A stretch of DNA of 32,406 bases from JAKSCF01 sp028279945 (GTDB lineage: Bacteria > Bacillota > Clostridia > Peptostreptococcales > JAAYPU01): the NCBI GenBank assembly GCA_028279945.1, contig JANQMT010000020.1, forward strand, positions 1 to 32,406. The letters run 5' to 3'. Under the pieces are notes generated by a model. The model ran no database searches. It saw only the letters and a program-made list of their open reading frames with translations, and was not told where the DNA came from. Below are positions 1 to 8,063 of this stretch, piece by piece (positions within the stretch are counted from its first letter, which is position 1; each line of letters starts with the position of its first letter). Both the position numbers and the translations under genes were made by a program.

Positions 1-83
1 GTCTGGGTGGTGCCGTTATGAATGATCATGTCAGGTGTATGCACTAAGGCATAGCCTGCTCCTTTTATTACCGGAAAGCTCAT
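1..83 (-). CDS. grdC: Glycine reductase component C, beta subunit (GrdC), N-terminal fragment
   Basis: Only the first 27 codons are inside the window; the gene runs off the left edge. The start ATG (81-83) is preceded by a clear GGAGG site at 92-96, and the peptide begins MSFPVIKGAGYALVHTPD, which I recognise as the conserved start of GrdC. With GrdD this subunit forms protein C, which takes the carboxymethyl group from selenoprotein A and releases acetyl phosphate. It follows grdB by about 140 bp in the usual grdX-trxB-trxA-grdE-grdA-grdB-grdC-grdD order, but a terminator hairpin (154-178) lies between them. Identity rests on a short peptide plus context. Confidence 0.88.
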   Translation of the reverse strand, partial: MSFPVIKGAGYALVHTPDMIIHNGTTQ

Positions 84-153
84 TTTTTTATCCTCCATAA
101 GATATAAAATCTAATACATAAGTCAAATATCTATTTTATAATGTAATATTTTG

Positions 154-178
154 AAAAAAGGGTGATACTCAATCACCC
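154..178 (-). terminator. Rho-independent terminator between grdB and grdC
   Basis: On the minus strand a perfect 7-bp stem (GGGTGAT / ATCACCC, arms 172-178 and 160-166) with a 5-nt loop is followed directly by six T residues (154-159). It lies about 45 nt after the grdB stop codon and about 70 nt before the grdC start. It is probably a partial terminator that lowers expression of grdC and later genes relative to grdE-A-B. I see no convincing grdC promoter in the remaining bases: a TTGACT at 121-126 would place its -10 next to the ribosome binding site. Confidence 0.75.
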
Positions 179-222
179 GTCTTTCGATCTATTAAAGGGG
201 TTATCCAGTTGTGTAGATGCAA

Positions 223-1533
223 TTAATTTTCAAACACGGTTTGATCTTCTACCTGCGTTTGAAGGGCTTTCAATGATTTTTCAACAATTTTTCTTCTTAG
301 TTTTTTCTCTTCAACTTTTTCTAATAAAGGATTGCCCAATGGGTGAGGTATTGCAACCGCAGGTACAATTCTATTTGCACCGACTGTTAATGAAATTGGA
401 ACTACCGTGCAAATATGTACAACAGGAATACCTGCTCTTTCAATTTCTTTTACCATCGTTGCACCGCAACGCGTACAAGTACCTCAGGTGGATGTTAGAA
501 TAACTGCATGCACCCCATCATTCAATAGCCTCTTTGCTATTTCTGCAGCATATTTTTTTGAATTTGCAACAGAAGTTCCATTACCGGTTGTGGTATAGAA
601 ATACCTGTGCAACTCTCCAATCATGCCTTCTTTTTCCATATCCCTTAATACATCAACAGGTAAAACTCTGTCTGAATCTTGATTTGCATAAACAGGATCA
701 TAGCCTCCATGAGCGGTCTCGTGGTCTTGGTCTGTCAGATCATCAAAGTTAGAAATATCATATTTCCCATATTTGGATGCACTTGAAGACTCAATATGAT
801 CTGGGTTGCCCTTTGGCACAATTCCTCCGGATGTGACCAGTGCAATTTTTGCCTTTGATATATCCTTAATTGCTGAATTAGGTTGTACTTTATCAAACAC
901 CGGCATTGAAAATTCAGTAGTAAATGGTTGGCCATTAATCTTCTTAACAAGCATTTCAACAGCTCTTTTAGCACCTCTATCTTCTAAGAAGACATTTTTT
1001 CTAAGGCCTCTTTCAATATATCCTTCTTCGCTGGGAGAAGCGATTTCTTCTTTTCGCACCAATTTAAGTGCAAAATTTCCTAGAGCCGGAGCTGCCTTTC
1101 TCATTGATGCTGCTGAATTTCCGGTTTCAATTATGAATATATCTTTCTTATACATGTCTGCCCCTGGATTTTCAGGATACATAGCTGTTACGCCAGCTAT
1201 ATTCAGAGTTTCCTGTACAGTTTTACAGATGGTTCCGCAGGCGACTCCATATCTACCTGCATTAAAAGCCGGTCCGGCTACAAAAATATCAGGGTTGTAT
1301 TTTTTAACCATTTCAATAATTTGGGCTTGAGCTTCTTCAATATTTTCATTGAAATAAGAATCTCCACAGATTACGGTTGCGACAATTTCAGCTTCACCTT
1401 TGAATGGTGTATTTAAAGCTAACCCAGGTCCAACTATACCTTCTCTTACTTCTGGTTTTACATCTGCTTTTTCTTCACCGCCAATACCTGCGAAAAACTG
1501 ATTAATATAGTGCACAACTCTAATTTGACTCAT
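223..1533 (-). CDS. grdB: Glycine reductase component B gamma subunit, selenoprotein GrdB
   Basis: Substrate-binding selenoprotein of glycine reductase: with the pyruvoyl-carrying GrdE products it activates glycine and passes the carboxymethyl group to selenoprotein A. Conventional reading stops at a TGA (484-486), but the frame stays open and continues after it with GTCTRCGATMVKEIERAG, the family's conserved sequence, to a TAA at 223-225. The product is therefore 436 residues with selenocysteine at position 350 in the motif TST-U-GTCTRCGAT. A short hairpin follows the UGA (457-471) and fits a bacterial SECIS. The start ATG has a GGAGGG site 6-9 nt upstream; grdA ends 29 bp earlier. The paralogues GrdF and GrdH (sarcosine and betaine) share the motif, but the glycine riboswitch leader and the grdE/grdA neighbours favour the glycine-specific enzyme. 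Automated callers would report a truncated 349-residue protein. Confidence 0.97.
457..471 (-). promoter_or_regulatory. Candidate bacterial SECIS hairpin of grdB
   Basis: Immediately after the in-frame UGA of grdB, the minus strand can form a 5-bp stem CGTTG / CAACG closing the loop CGGTG. The loop lies about 18-22 nt past the UGA, the spacing and G-containing apical loop expected for a SelB-binding bSECIS. The pairing is read by eye, without a folding calculation. Confidence 0.6.
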
Positions 1534-1562
1534 GGTTTCCCTCCTTTCTTAGAACGAATTTA

Positions 1563-2033
1563 TTAAAATTTACTGAACTGTTCTCTAATAGAAGTCATTT
1601 CAGAAATAATGTCATCCGTGTCTAATACCATTTCCATCATTTCGATTTGCTCTTCATAGACTTCGGCATTTACTGCTTCTTTGAATTCCGGTTCTACCAC
1701 GTGGTATACTCTGAGTCCCAACTGGACTCCTGCTAATGAACCTGCAAACGTTGGGTCTCCATTTGTAACAGTTTCTGCAGCAAGACCTGCTGCCTCACCT
1801 TCTGCCGCACCTAATAACACGATTAGGTTTTCAGCTCCATGTGTTTCTGTCATAGATTTTACCCTTTTTTGATTTTCTAGGTCCATTGCGCCTGCGGCTG
1901 TTCAGACAAAGCATTCCGTTGAGGAGAATACTACTTCCGCACCTGTATCTTTTAAACATTCTGTTATAGCAGGTGCCGGTATTCCATCTCTATCACCAAC
2001 AACAATGACTTTTTTTCCATCAAATATGTTCAT
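1563..2033 (-). CDS. grdA: Selenoprotein A of glycine reductase (GrdA)
   Basis: Small redox carrier shared by glycine, sarcosine and betaine reductases. Its selenol attacks the Schiff-base substrate on protein B to form Se-carboxymethylselenocysteine, which is delivered to protein C; the mixed selenide-sulfide is then reduced by thioredoxin. Reading from the ATG at 2031-2033 gives MNIFDGKKVIVVGDRDGIPA and reaches an in-frame TGA at 1902-1904 (residue 44), in the family context ECFV-U-TAAGAMDLENQ. The frame remains open to the stop at 1563, giving 156 residues, the usual GrdA length. An AAAGGATGG site lies 8 nt before the ATG. Standard annotation would start at the internal ATG (1886) and lose the active site. 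It lies 40 bp after grdE. Confidence 0.97.
1902..1904 (-). other. Selenocysteine UGA codon of grdA (Sec44)
   Basis: This in-frame TGA lies inside the conserved CFV-U-TAAGAM motif of selenoprotein A. The downstream GC-rich bases (GCCGCAGGC) could form the small recoding hairpin, although the stem is less obvious than in grdB. Confidence 0.95.
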
Positions 2034-2073
2034 AACAAATACCATCCTTTCTTTAATAAATTGTTATATGATC

Positions 2074-3360
2074 TTAAAAAGTTATGGCTGACATCTTATT
2101 AAAGCCTAATTCATTGGTTGCACCCGTAATAATTTGTATTTCAGCTTCAATACTTCCATCAGGCTTCAAACTTCCTTCAAAACTACCGGCAATTTTATCG
2201 GTATAATCTAACATGCCAATGATCTTCTTCATTGGCGGAAGGACAATAACCTCATTGGCATTACCGCCGGTTACTACTGCATCTGCTTTGGCATCGGCAT
2301 CTGCAAGAGATTGAGAGGCGCCATCTCTACCGGCATACTCATCCGTAATAATGACAGTTTTAATATTTTCGGACTCAATTTTTTTACAGTTCATAATAAG
2401 GTCAGTATCCGGATTACCAAAACCTTCTTGTGAAATAAGGGCTGCATCCAGTCCAAGATACTTACATAATTTAGCAGTCCAATTTGAAGATCTTTCTTTA
2501 TCCGCAAGATATACATTTTCGTTGGTAATAATGACACCCATAAAATTGATGTCTTGACCATGCCTTGCATATAATTCGTGAATAACGGGATTATTTAAAT
2601 GATGATAAGTTGTATTCTTGTCACAAGCAGAAACACAGTTACCGCTTAATATTGCACCATCCATTATTTCAGTAGGATAAAGAATGGTTGGCACTATTTT
2701 CTTTCCATCTACCCCATAAACATATGTATCATGTAATAAACCTTGTGTTTGAAGCATATACACATAGGCAACCTTAGGCAGGTCAGGATATTCAGCCACA
2801 CTTTCAATCAAAGGCTTGGTTTCATATACTTCTACTTCATCAGGTGTTACATCATAACCTGCCTGACCAATAAATGCAGCAGCTTTAAGTCCTGCCTTTC
2901 TTGCAGCAGCTTCATACTCATATTGATTGATATCATCTTGTGGTTCAATGACCAAACAAATGTTATTCAGTTTTGAAAACGGTGTATATTCGGCTCCCGG
3001 ACCACTCATATCAACAAGCCCTTCCTGAAACCCAACGATCTTTCCACATGTTACGACCGCTGCACCACTTAATACATGTGTACGCCCTTCACCCACAGTA
3101 GTTACTTTATTGATGACGCCTGGGAAAATGCCGCCTTTTCCTTCAACTTTAACTCTTGGTTCAATGACATCTTTTATTGGAGTAATTCTTGTTTCTTCAC
3201 CTGGTTTTGCAAGTTCAATCTTGACACTTTTAATATGCTCATCTTCCAATACAAGGCTTTCGATTTCTTTTTCATTGATATATAAAATCCCATTATCTAC
3301 CTTTATCGTATCACCAAATTGCACATCTTTGATTTTAATTTTACCTAGTTCAAGACGCAT
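2074..3360 (-). CDS. grdE: Glycine reductase component B alpha/beta proprotein (GrdE)
   Basis: Proprotein that is self-cleaved into the two small subunits of protein B; the new N-terminal Cys becomes the pyruvoyl group that forms the Schiff base with glycine. The product is 428 residues from the ATG at 3358-3360, beginning MRLELGKIKIKDVQFGD, with GGGAGGTGA just upstream. An upstream GTG at 3369 lies within that ribosome binding site and was rejected. The cleavage motif SGNCVSACD places the reactive Cys at residue 242, matching the processing position known for this family. It follows trxA by 60 bp and precedes grdA. The sarcosine and betaine homologues (GrdG, GrdI) are similar; context supports glycine. 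Confidence 0.96.
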   Translation of the reverse strand: MRLELGKIKIKDVQFGDTIKVDNGILYINEKEIESLVLEDEHIKSVKIELAKPGEETRITPIKDVIEPRVKVEGKGGIFPGVINKVTTVGEGRTHVLSGAAVVTCGKIVGFQEGLVDMSGPGAEYTPFSKLNNICLVIEPQDDINQYEYEAAARKAGLKAAAFIGQAGYDVTPDEVEVYETKPLIESVAEYPDLPKVAYVYMLQTQGLLHDTYVYGVDGKKIVPTILYPTEIMDGAILSGNCVSACDKNTTYHHLNNPVIHELYARHGQDINFMGVIITNENVYLADKERSSNWTAKLCKYLGLDAALISQEGFGNPDTDLIMNCKKIESENIKTVIITDEYAGRDGASQSLADADAKADAVVTGGNANEVIVLPPMKKIIGMLDYTDKIAGSFEGSLKPDGSIEAEIQIITGATNELGFNKMSAITF

Positions 3361-3420
3361 AAAGTTCACCTCCCTTTTATTAACGGATATTGATAACCCT
3401 CATTCAAACCACTATTTGAC

Positions 3421-3738
3421 TTATAAGTTTTTTTGAATCATGGTATCAATATTATCTTTAGTTGCATCATCGTTTGTTAATTCCTCAATTTTTTGACCAT
3501 CTTTGTAAAGTGCGATGGTTGGAAGTCCTAAAACTCTTTGTGAAATAGCTAATCTTCTCGCCTTTGAAGTATTTAGCTTTGTAAACTTTACTTGACCTTC
3601 ATATTTTACCGATAATGCTTCAACATCCGGCATTAAGGCTTTACAAGGTCGACACCCGTCACTCCAATAGTCCACAAGAACATACCCTTCATAGTCTAAA
3701 ACTTCATTTTGAAAAGTATTCTTATCTACTGATATCAT
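3421..3738 (-). CDS. trxA: Thioredoxin of the glycine reductase system (TrxA)
   Basis: 105-residue thioredoxin that passes electrons from TrxB to selenoprotein A. The active site is WSDGCRPC (Cys29 and Cys32), a GCxPC variant in place of the canonical WCGPC; such variants are typical of thioredoxins in grd clusters. The cis-Pro region appears as VLGLPTIALYKDG. The start ATG (3736-3738) is set by a GGAGGTGA site 5 nt upstream; the frame stays open 37 codons further up, overlapping trxB, but has no matching ribosome binding site. Lies 55 bp after trxB and 60 bp before grdE. Confidence 0.94.
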   Translation of the reverse strand: MISVDKNTFQNEVLDYEGYVLVDYWSDGCRPCKALMPDVEALSVKYEGQVKFTKLNTSKARRLAISQRVLGLPTIALYKDGQKIEELTNDDATKDNIDTMIQKNL

Positions 3739-3793
3739 CTCTTCACCTCCTTTCAAACAACACTTGTTAAAATGTTTCTTAACTGAGTCAAAT

Positions 3794-4741
3794 TTATTCT
3801 TCAAAATGGTTTTCGATATACTTTTCTGCTTGAACTGCTGCAATAGCACCGTCAGCTGTTGCAGTAACCACTTGTCTTAGTGATTTTACTCTGATATCTC
3901 CAGCTGCAAAAACGCCTTCCATATTTGTCTTCATATCTGCATCTGTGATAATATACCCTGCATCATCCATATGGATTATTCCTCTATATATTTCACTTAA
4001 TGGTTCATATCCCACAAATGGAAAAATACCAAAAGTACCATCCTCTTCATCTGCATCATACTCTGTCACTTCACCAGTTTTCTTGTTTTTAAATACAATA
4101 GATTCTACAATGCCATCGCCCTTTATTTCTTCCACAACAGTATTCCACATGTATTCAACCTTGGGATTTTTAAAAGCTTTTTCCTGAATGGATTTTGCTG
4201 CTCTCAGCTCATCTCTTCTATGAACAATCGTGACTTTCTTTGCAAATTTTGTTAAGTACATAGCCTCTTCTACAGCTGAATCTCCGCCGCCAATTACAAA
4301 TACTTCTAAATCAGTGAAAAAATCCGCATCACATGTCGCACAATAAGATACACCTTTTCCAGTTAGTTCTGCTTCTCCCGGACATCCCATTTTTTTAGGC
4401 GTTGCTCCGGTTGCAATAATTACAGTCTTTGCATAATAATACTTTTTTTCACCTTTTACTACTTTTATTTTCCCAACAAAATCAACATCTACTATATTAT
4501 CTTTTTCTCTTTCTGCACCAAACGCATCTGCTTGCTCAACCATTCTAGCAATTAAACTTGGTCCGGTAGCATTATGAACAGAACCTGGGTAATTGGCTAC
4601 TTCGTCTGTAGTTACAATCTGTCCACCTACTTTTGATTTTTCTAAAATTAATGTTTTCATTTTTGCTCTAGCTGCATACAAACCCGCTGTTAAGCCTGCA
4701 GGCCCTGCCCCCAAAATGGCTATATCATATATGTTTTCCAT
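3794..4741 (-). CDS. trxB: Thioredoxin reductase (TrxB)
   Basis: 315-residue FAD enzyme that reduces the neighbouring thioredoxin with NAD(P)H, the electron source for glycine reduction. It shows the FAD-binding GAGPAG motif (residues 11-16), the redox pair CATC (Cys134 and Cys137), the NAD(P)-binding GGGDSA motif (151-156) followed by HRRDELRA, which favours NADPH, and the C-terminal FAD motif GVFAAGD. The start has an AAAGGAGG site 6 nt upstream. Co-transcribed with grdX and trxA in the classical grd order. Confidence 0.96.
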   Translation of the reverse strand: MENIYDIAILGAGPAGLTAGLYAARAKMKTLILEKSKVGGQIVTTDEVANYPGSVHNATGPSLIARMVEQADAFGAEREKDNIVDVDFVGKIKVVKGEKKYYYAKTVIIATGATPKKMGCPGEAELTGKGVSYCATCDADFFTDLEVFVIGGGDSAVEEAMYLTKFAKKVTIVHRRDELRAAKSIQEKAFKNPKVEYMWNTVVEEIKGDGIVESIVFKNKKTGEVTEYDADEEDGTFGIFPFVGYEPLSEIYRGIIHMDDAGYIITDADMKTNMEGVFAAGDIRVKSLRQVVTATADGAIAAVQAEKYIENHFEE

Positions 4742-4818
4742 TTCGTTTCCTCCTTTAATTTGTTTTATTCCATAATAGTTTTTATATAATAATAAGCTTA
4801 ATTAATAGCTCTTACTTT

Positions 4819-5208
4819 TTAAAATGGTTCCGTGCTTTCTATCCCACTCTTGATTAAATCAAAATCTATTAGTTGAAAGTCTTCTAATATTTCATCCGTC
4901 CATTTGGGAATCATTTTTTGTTTTATTAATTTACCGGCAGTTGCAATACTATCTTCCATAATTTTTAAAGAACCTATATCAAGTTTCGATTTTTCTTTTG
5001 TAATCATTATTGATTTGTAAGGTGTTGCATTTGGTTGAATACTTCCCGATAACGGATGAGACAGTAAGCTGTGTCCATCATGAATTTTATTCCGAACTGT
5101 AAAGAGTACATCCACATAGCCGGCTGTTTCTATGTATATCGTTTCCATTCTATCTCTATAATTTCTATAGACGGTTGGGTTATTTGTGACTAAAATTCCC
5201 CGCATCAT
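4819..5208 (-). CDS. grdX: GrdX family protein
   Basis: 129-residue protein with N-terminus MMRGILVTNNPTVYRNY, recognisable as GrdX, the uncharacterised first gene of most glycine reductase operons. No catalytic motif, signal peptide or membrane segment is visible. Two adjacent ATG codons (5208 and 5205) both sit at acceptable spacing from a GAGGTGA site, so the true start could be the second. The frame remains open upstream to about 5283, but that part lies in the riboswitch terminator and is rejected. It is the first gene after the glycine riboswitch leader and its stop lies about 80 bp before trxB. Its function remains unknown in the family. Confidence 0.88.
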   Translation of the reverse strand: MMRGILVTNNPTVYRNYRDRMETIYIETAGYVDVLFTVRNKIHDGHSLLSHPLSGSIQPNATPYKSIMITKEKSKLDIGSLKIMEDSIATAGKLIKQKMIPKWTDEILEDFQLIDFDLIKSGIESTEPF

Positions 5209-5244
5209 TTTCACCTCATTATGTATTGTTATCTTTCTACGTAC

Positions 5245-5292
5245 AAAAAAAACAGAGAAACATAGCAAATAATAAATTGCCATGATTCTCTG
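5245..5292 (-). terminator. Riboswitch-controlled terminator, second (grdX-proximal) copy
   Basis: The minus strand has a 16-nt stem (arms 5277-5292 and 5253-5268) with one U-U mismatch and one G-U pair, an 8-nt loop and eight T residues (5245-5252). Its 5' arm overlaps the closing P1 strand of the adjacent aptamer, so ligand binding should sequester the arm and prevent termination (ON switch). Confidence 0.85.
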
Positions 5293-5472
5293 TCTAAACC
5301 TGAGAGTTTCTTCTTAAATAGAATTGCCCCTTCGGTGCTTTTAAAAAAGCTTTTCAGAGTTCTGTCCAAATGCGGTCCTTTTACCTGAGAATTTCACTAA
5401 AGATGAGCAATCATCATCTATTAGCTTTTTCCTTCGGTGATCCAAATGGATGCTCTCCCACATTCATCAACC
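5277..5472 (-). ncRNA. Tandem-aptamer glycine riboswitch, copy 2 (proximal to grdX)
   Basis: On the minus strand the element begins with the leader GGTTGATGAATG (5461-5472) and GGGAGAG, then shows two aptamers. Each has the family core CACCGAAGG (antisense at about 5431-5439 and 5329-5337), a CTCAGG box (about 5384-5389 and 5299-5304) and a GGAC/GACAGA closing segment. This is the two-aptamer glycine riboswitch. Its last stem overlaps the terminator at 5245-5292. In the context of a glycine-degrading operon it should permit transcription when glycine is bound. Confidence 0.95.
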
Positions 5473-5550
5473 AGGGTATAATATTCAATTTTTATCCATT
5501 CAAAACACGTTAAAAATTTACTCCACAATTTATGTATTTTTTAATTCTTA

Positions 5551-5602
5551 ATAAAATAAAAAACAGAGAAACATAACAAATATATATTGCCATGATTCTC
5601 TG
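5551..5602 (-). terminator. Riboswitch-controlled terminator, first (promoter-proximal) copy
   Basis: This stem has arms 5587-5602 and 5564-5579, with one mismatch and two G-U pairs, and is followed by TTTTTTATTTTAT on the minus strand. It is the counterpart of the 5245-5292 terminator and likewise overlaps the last aptamer strand of its riboswitch copy. Confidence 0.82.
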
Positions 5603-5783
5603 TCTTAAACCTGAGAGTTTCTTCCTTAAATAGAATTGCCCCTTCGGTGCTTTTACAAAGCTTTCCAGAGTTCTGTCCAAATGCGGTCCTTTTACCTGAG
5701 AATTTCACTAAAGATAAGCAATCATTATCTTTAGCTTTTTCCTTCGGTGATCCAAATTAGATTCTCTCCCGCATTCATCAACC
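5587..5783 (-). ncRNA. Tandem-aptamer glycine riboswitch, copy 1 (proximal to the promoter)
   Basis: This is a second, nearly identical copy of the whole two-aptamer glycine riboswitch. It has leader GGTTGATGAATG (5772-5783), two CACCGAAGG cores (antisense near 5751 and 5641), two CTCAGG boxes and the same overlap with its own terminator. Long stretches are identical to copy 2; differences concentrate in the variable P3 stems and loops, some compensatory by eye (GATGAG/CTCATC type arms versus GATAAG-type). Transcripts from the promoter at 5831-5860 meet this copy first. Confidence 0.94.
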
Positions 5784-5830
5784 AGATATCTTATTCAATT
5801 TAATAAATCAAAACATATTCATTCAATGTC

Positions 5831-5860
5831 AGTATACAATATGTTTTCTTTTGTTGTCAA
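5831..5860 (-). promoter_or_regulatory. Sigma-A promoter of the grd operon
   Basis: A perfect TTGACA (-35, 5855-5860), an 18-bp spacer and TATACT (-10, 5831-5836) lie on the minus strand. Transcription should start near 5824, giving a leader of about 600 nt that contains both riboswitch copies before grdX. No terminator is visible between mobA and this promoter. Confidence 0.85.
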
Positions 5861-5893
5861 TATTTTCTTAACAAGTATGGATTCATAGATACA

Positions 5894-6475
5894 TCATTTG
5901 CCGTGCATATTCAAATTCAGATAATACAATTCTTCTTTGGTATTAATGTTCATTAATGATATCAAACCGGCATCAAATCTTTGTAATTCATCTTCTTCTA
6001 TGGCTTTAACTCTTGCCTGGGAATAAATGCTGCTTACTTTAAAATTTCCATCCCTTATTTGTTTTATGGCATAGTCGGCACATTTTTTTGAATAACAAGC
6101 AAACAGTGGTTCATATAGCCCCCTAACCATAGGAACGACAATATCATACCCAATGATCTCTATCATATATTTTATTAAACGACTATTTATAAATGGCATA
6201 TCACATGCCGTAACAAAACATTGCTCATACTGTGCTGCCATGAGACCTGTGTATATACCCCCAATGGGTCCTATTCCTTCTATTAAATCATTCACCGTTT
6301 TCACACCGGTGTATTCAAAATCTTCAGGAGTATTTGTAACAATTATGATTTCCTGAAAGATTTTATCCAGTATAGCCAGTGTATTATCAATAATGTTAAT
6401 GCCTCTCACATTGATAAATGCTTTTTTCATTCCCATTCGACTATTTTTACCACCGGCAAGTATTATCCCCGTCAC
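5894..6475 (-). CDS. mobA: Molybdenum cofactor guanylyltransferase (MobA)
   Basis: 193-residue enzyme that attaches GMP to molybdopterin to make the guanine dinucleotide cofactor used by DMSO-reductase-family proteins. The nucleotide-binding start GIILAGGKNSRMGMKK, the VNDLIEGIGPIGGIYTGL region and the CDMPF metal-binding motif are all present. Translation starts at GTG (6473-6475) with a strong GGGGGAG site 4-6 nt upstream. It is the last gene of the group with the DmsA-like and DmsB-like subunits, whose cofactor it would complete. Some archaeal and bacterial relatives transfer CMP (MocA), but the short single domain and the LAGG signature fit MobA. Confidence 0.9.
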   Translation of the reverse strand: MTGIILAGGKNSRMGMKKAFINVRGINIIDNTLAILDKIFQEIIIVTNTPEDFEYTGVKTVNDLIEGIGPIGGIYTGLMAAQYEQCFVTACDMPFINSRLIKYMIEIIGYDIVVPMVRGLYEPLFACYSKKCADYAIKQIRDGNFKVSSIYSQARVKAIEEDELQRFDAGLISLMNINTKEELYYLNLNMHGK

Positions 6476-6548
6476 TTTCTCTCCCCCTTGCCTGATTTCA
6501 TAGCAATCTTTCGGATGTTTGTATATTCATTGATAAAAGACATGTCAA

Positions 6549-7970
6549 TCATCTCAAAAACGCATCTATACTCATAGCAGCCTTTTTGCCGTGGTCAATC
6601 CCTCGACAAACAAGGGATGCGCCGGTAGCAGCATCTCCTGCTGAAAACACCCCATTGATGTTTGTATGATAGTTAGAAGAAGTTGCAATATTACCTTTTT
6701 CATTGTACTGTATACCCATTTCTTCAAGCCATTGTGAGTGTTCAACATGCGTAAATCCCATGGCCAGAATGACAAGATCAGCTTCAATGATATAACCACT
6801 TCCCAATATTTCATTCATCACATTGTTATTCTTTGTATCTTTATCCCATTGGACTCTGATACACTTTGCTCCTGCCACACGCCGACCATCTGAAATAAAA
6901 TGCTTCACATTTATTGAAAAATCACGGATACAGCCTTCCATATGGGAAGATGATGTCCGCAGTATTCTTGGATGGTCAGGCCATTGCGGATTATAACTTT
7001 CACCCCATTCATTGGGCTTTGGAATGATATCTATTTGTGTTACTTTCTCTGCTCCCTGACGATTAGCTGTTCCCACACAATCTGATCCCGTATCTCCACC
7101 GCCAATAATCAGAACCTTTTTTCCTTTTGCATGTATTATTTCGCTTTCCTTTTTCTTTCCTAAGACAAATTGTATGGATTGTGTCAAATAATCCAATGCA
7201 AAATGGATGCCCTCTAGCTTTCGGCCTTGGATGGGCAAATCTCTGGGTACTCCCGCTCCCAGACATAATAAAATGGCATCAAATTTGTTTTTCAAGTAAT
7301 CTGGGCTTAAGTCCTTTCCTACGGCAACATTTGTTACAAAATCAACGCCCTCTTTTTCCATTAAATCAATTCTTCTGTCTATGACCCATTTGGGAAGCTT
7401 AAAATTAGGAATGCCATAGCGCATGAGACCTCCCATTTCATCTGATTTTTCATAGACCGTTACCTGATATCCTTTGCTGTTCAACCAATATGCAGCAGAG
7501 AGCCCTGATGGACCTGAACCCACGATGGCTGCTTTTTTATTTTTTCGGTCCTTAGGTAAAACAGGGTTTACGAGCCCCTGCTCAAAAGCTTTTTTAATAA
7601 TATAAAGCTCTATCTGCTTGATGGTAACAGGCGCCAGATTAATGGACAGTGAACATGCACTTTCGCATAGGCCGGGACAGATTCTACCTGTGAATTCCGG
7701 AAAGCAGTTTGTCTGTATCAAACTTTCATAAGCGCCTTTTATATCTTTTCTGAAAACCAAGTCATTCCACTCCGGAATACGATTTAGGATCGGACATCCA
7801 AGCACATGACAATAGGGTATTTCGCACTCCATACAGCGTGCCGCCTGCTTTTTCATTTCTCTATCATTTTGCATGATCAAAAATTCTTCATAATGATCTA
7901 TTCTTTCTTCTATACTTTTATATTCATAATCTTTTCGTTTAAAGTCCAGAAACCCTTGCAAACTACCCAT
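6549..7970 (-). CDS. GltD-like NAD(P)H-dependent iron-sulfur flavoprotein (glutamate synthase small-subunit family)
   Basis: 473 residues, the usual length of the family. The N-terminal domain carries two four-Cys sets for [4Fe-4S] clusters (C46, C49, C54, C59 and C89, C98, C102, C106). Next come an FAD-binding GSGPSG (151-156), the NAD(P)-binding GGGDTG (290-295) and a C-terminal GVFSAGDAATGASLV motif. The family moves electrons between NAD(P)H and a partner subunit. No glutamate synthase large subunit is in the window; the neighbours are MobA and the Dms-like iron-sulfur and molybdenum subunits. I therefore infer that it supplies NAD(P)H electrons to that reductase and do not assign gltD. 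The ATG has AGGAGGGGG upstream. Confidence 0.85.
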   Translation of the reverse strand: MGSLQGFLDFKRKDYEYKSIEERIDHYEEFLIMQNDREMKKQAARCMECEIPYCHVLGCPILNRIPEWNDLVFRKDIKGAYESLIQTNCFPEFTGRICPGLCESACSLSINLAPVTIKQIELYIIKKAFEQGLVNPVLPKDRKNKKAAIVGSGPSGLSAAYWLNSKGYQVTVYEKSDEMGGLMRYGIPNFKLPKWVIDRRIDLMEKEGVDFVTNVAVGKDLSPDYLKNKFDAILLCLGAGVPRDLPIQGRKLEGIHFALDYLTQSIQFVLGKKKESEIIHAKGKKVLIIGGGDTGSDCVGTANRQGAEKVTQIDIIPKPNEWGESYNPQWPDHPRILRTSSSHMEGCIRDFSINVKHFISDGRRVAGAKCIRVQWDKDTKNNNVMNEILGSGYIIEADLVILAMGFTHVEHSQWLEEMGIQYNEKGNIATSSNYHTNINGVFSAGDAATGASLVCRGIDHGKKAAMSIDAFLR

Positions 7971-8063
7971 AACATACCCCCTCCTAATATTCTGGTGAGA
8001 AAATAAATATGGCTTTATCTTTTATTTTATGAGGAACATTGATTATTACAATGCACTTATTGA

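Noticed and set aside
223..456. Separate 77-residue minus-strand gene
   Set aside because: It is the part of GrdB that follows the selenocysteine UGA, in the same frame.
806..1330. Long open frame on the plus strand opposite grdB
   Set aside because: It lies entirely antisense to a well-recognised gene, has no ribosome binding site and matches no family; similar antisense frames over the other genes were rejected for the same reason.
3739..3849. Longer thioredoxin start overlapping trxB
   Set aside because: The extension lacks a ribosome binding site and thioredoxin homology, whereas the ATG at 3738 has GGAGGTGA at proper spacing.
5209..5283. N-terminal extension of GrdX into the leader
   Set aside because: The extra codons overlap the riboswitch terminator, and a good ribosome binding site supports the start at 5205-5208.
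5473..5515. Independent promoter for the second riboswitch copy
   Set aside because: A TATTAT-like -10 exists, but the -35 match is poor; the strong promoter at 5831-5860 explains transcription of both copies. The possibility is mentioned as an alternative only.
6549..7970. Glutamate synthase small subunit acting in glutamate synthesis
   Set aside because: No large subunit lies nearby, and the gene is embedded in a molybdoenzyme cluster, so only the family assignment is kept.
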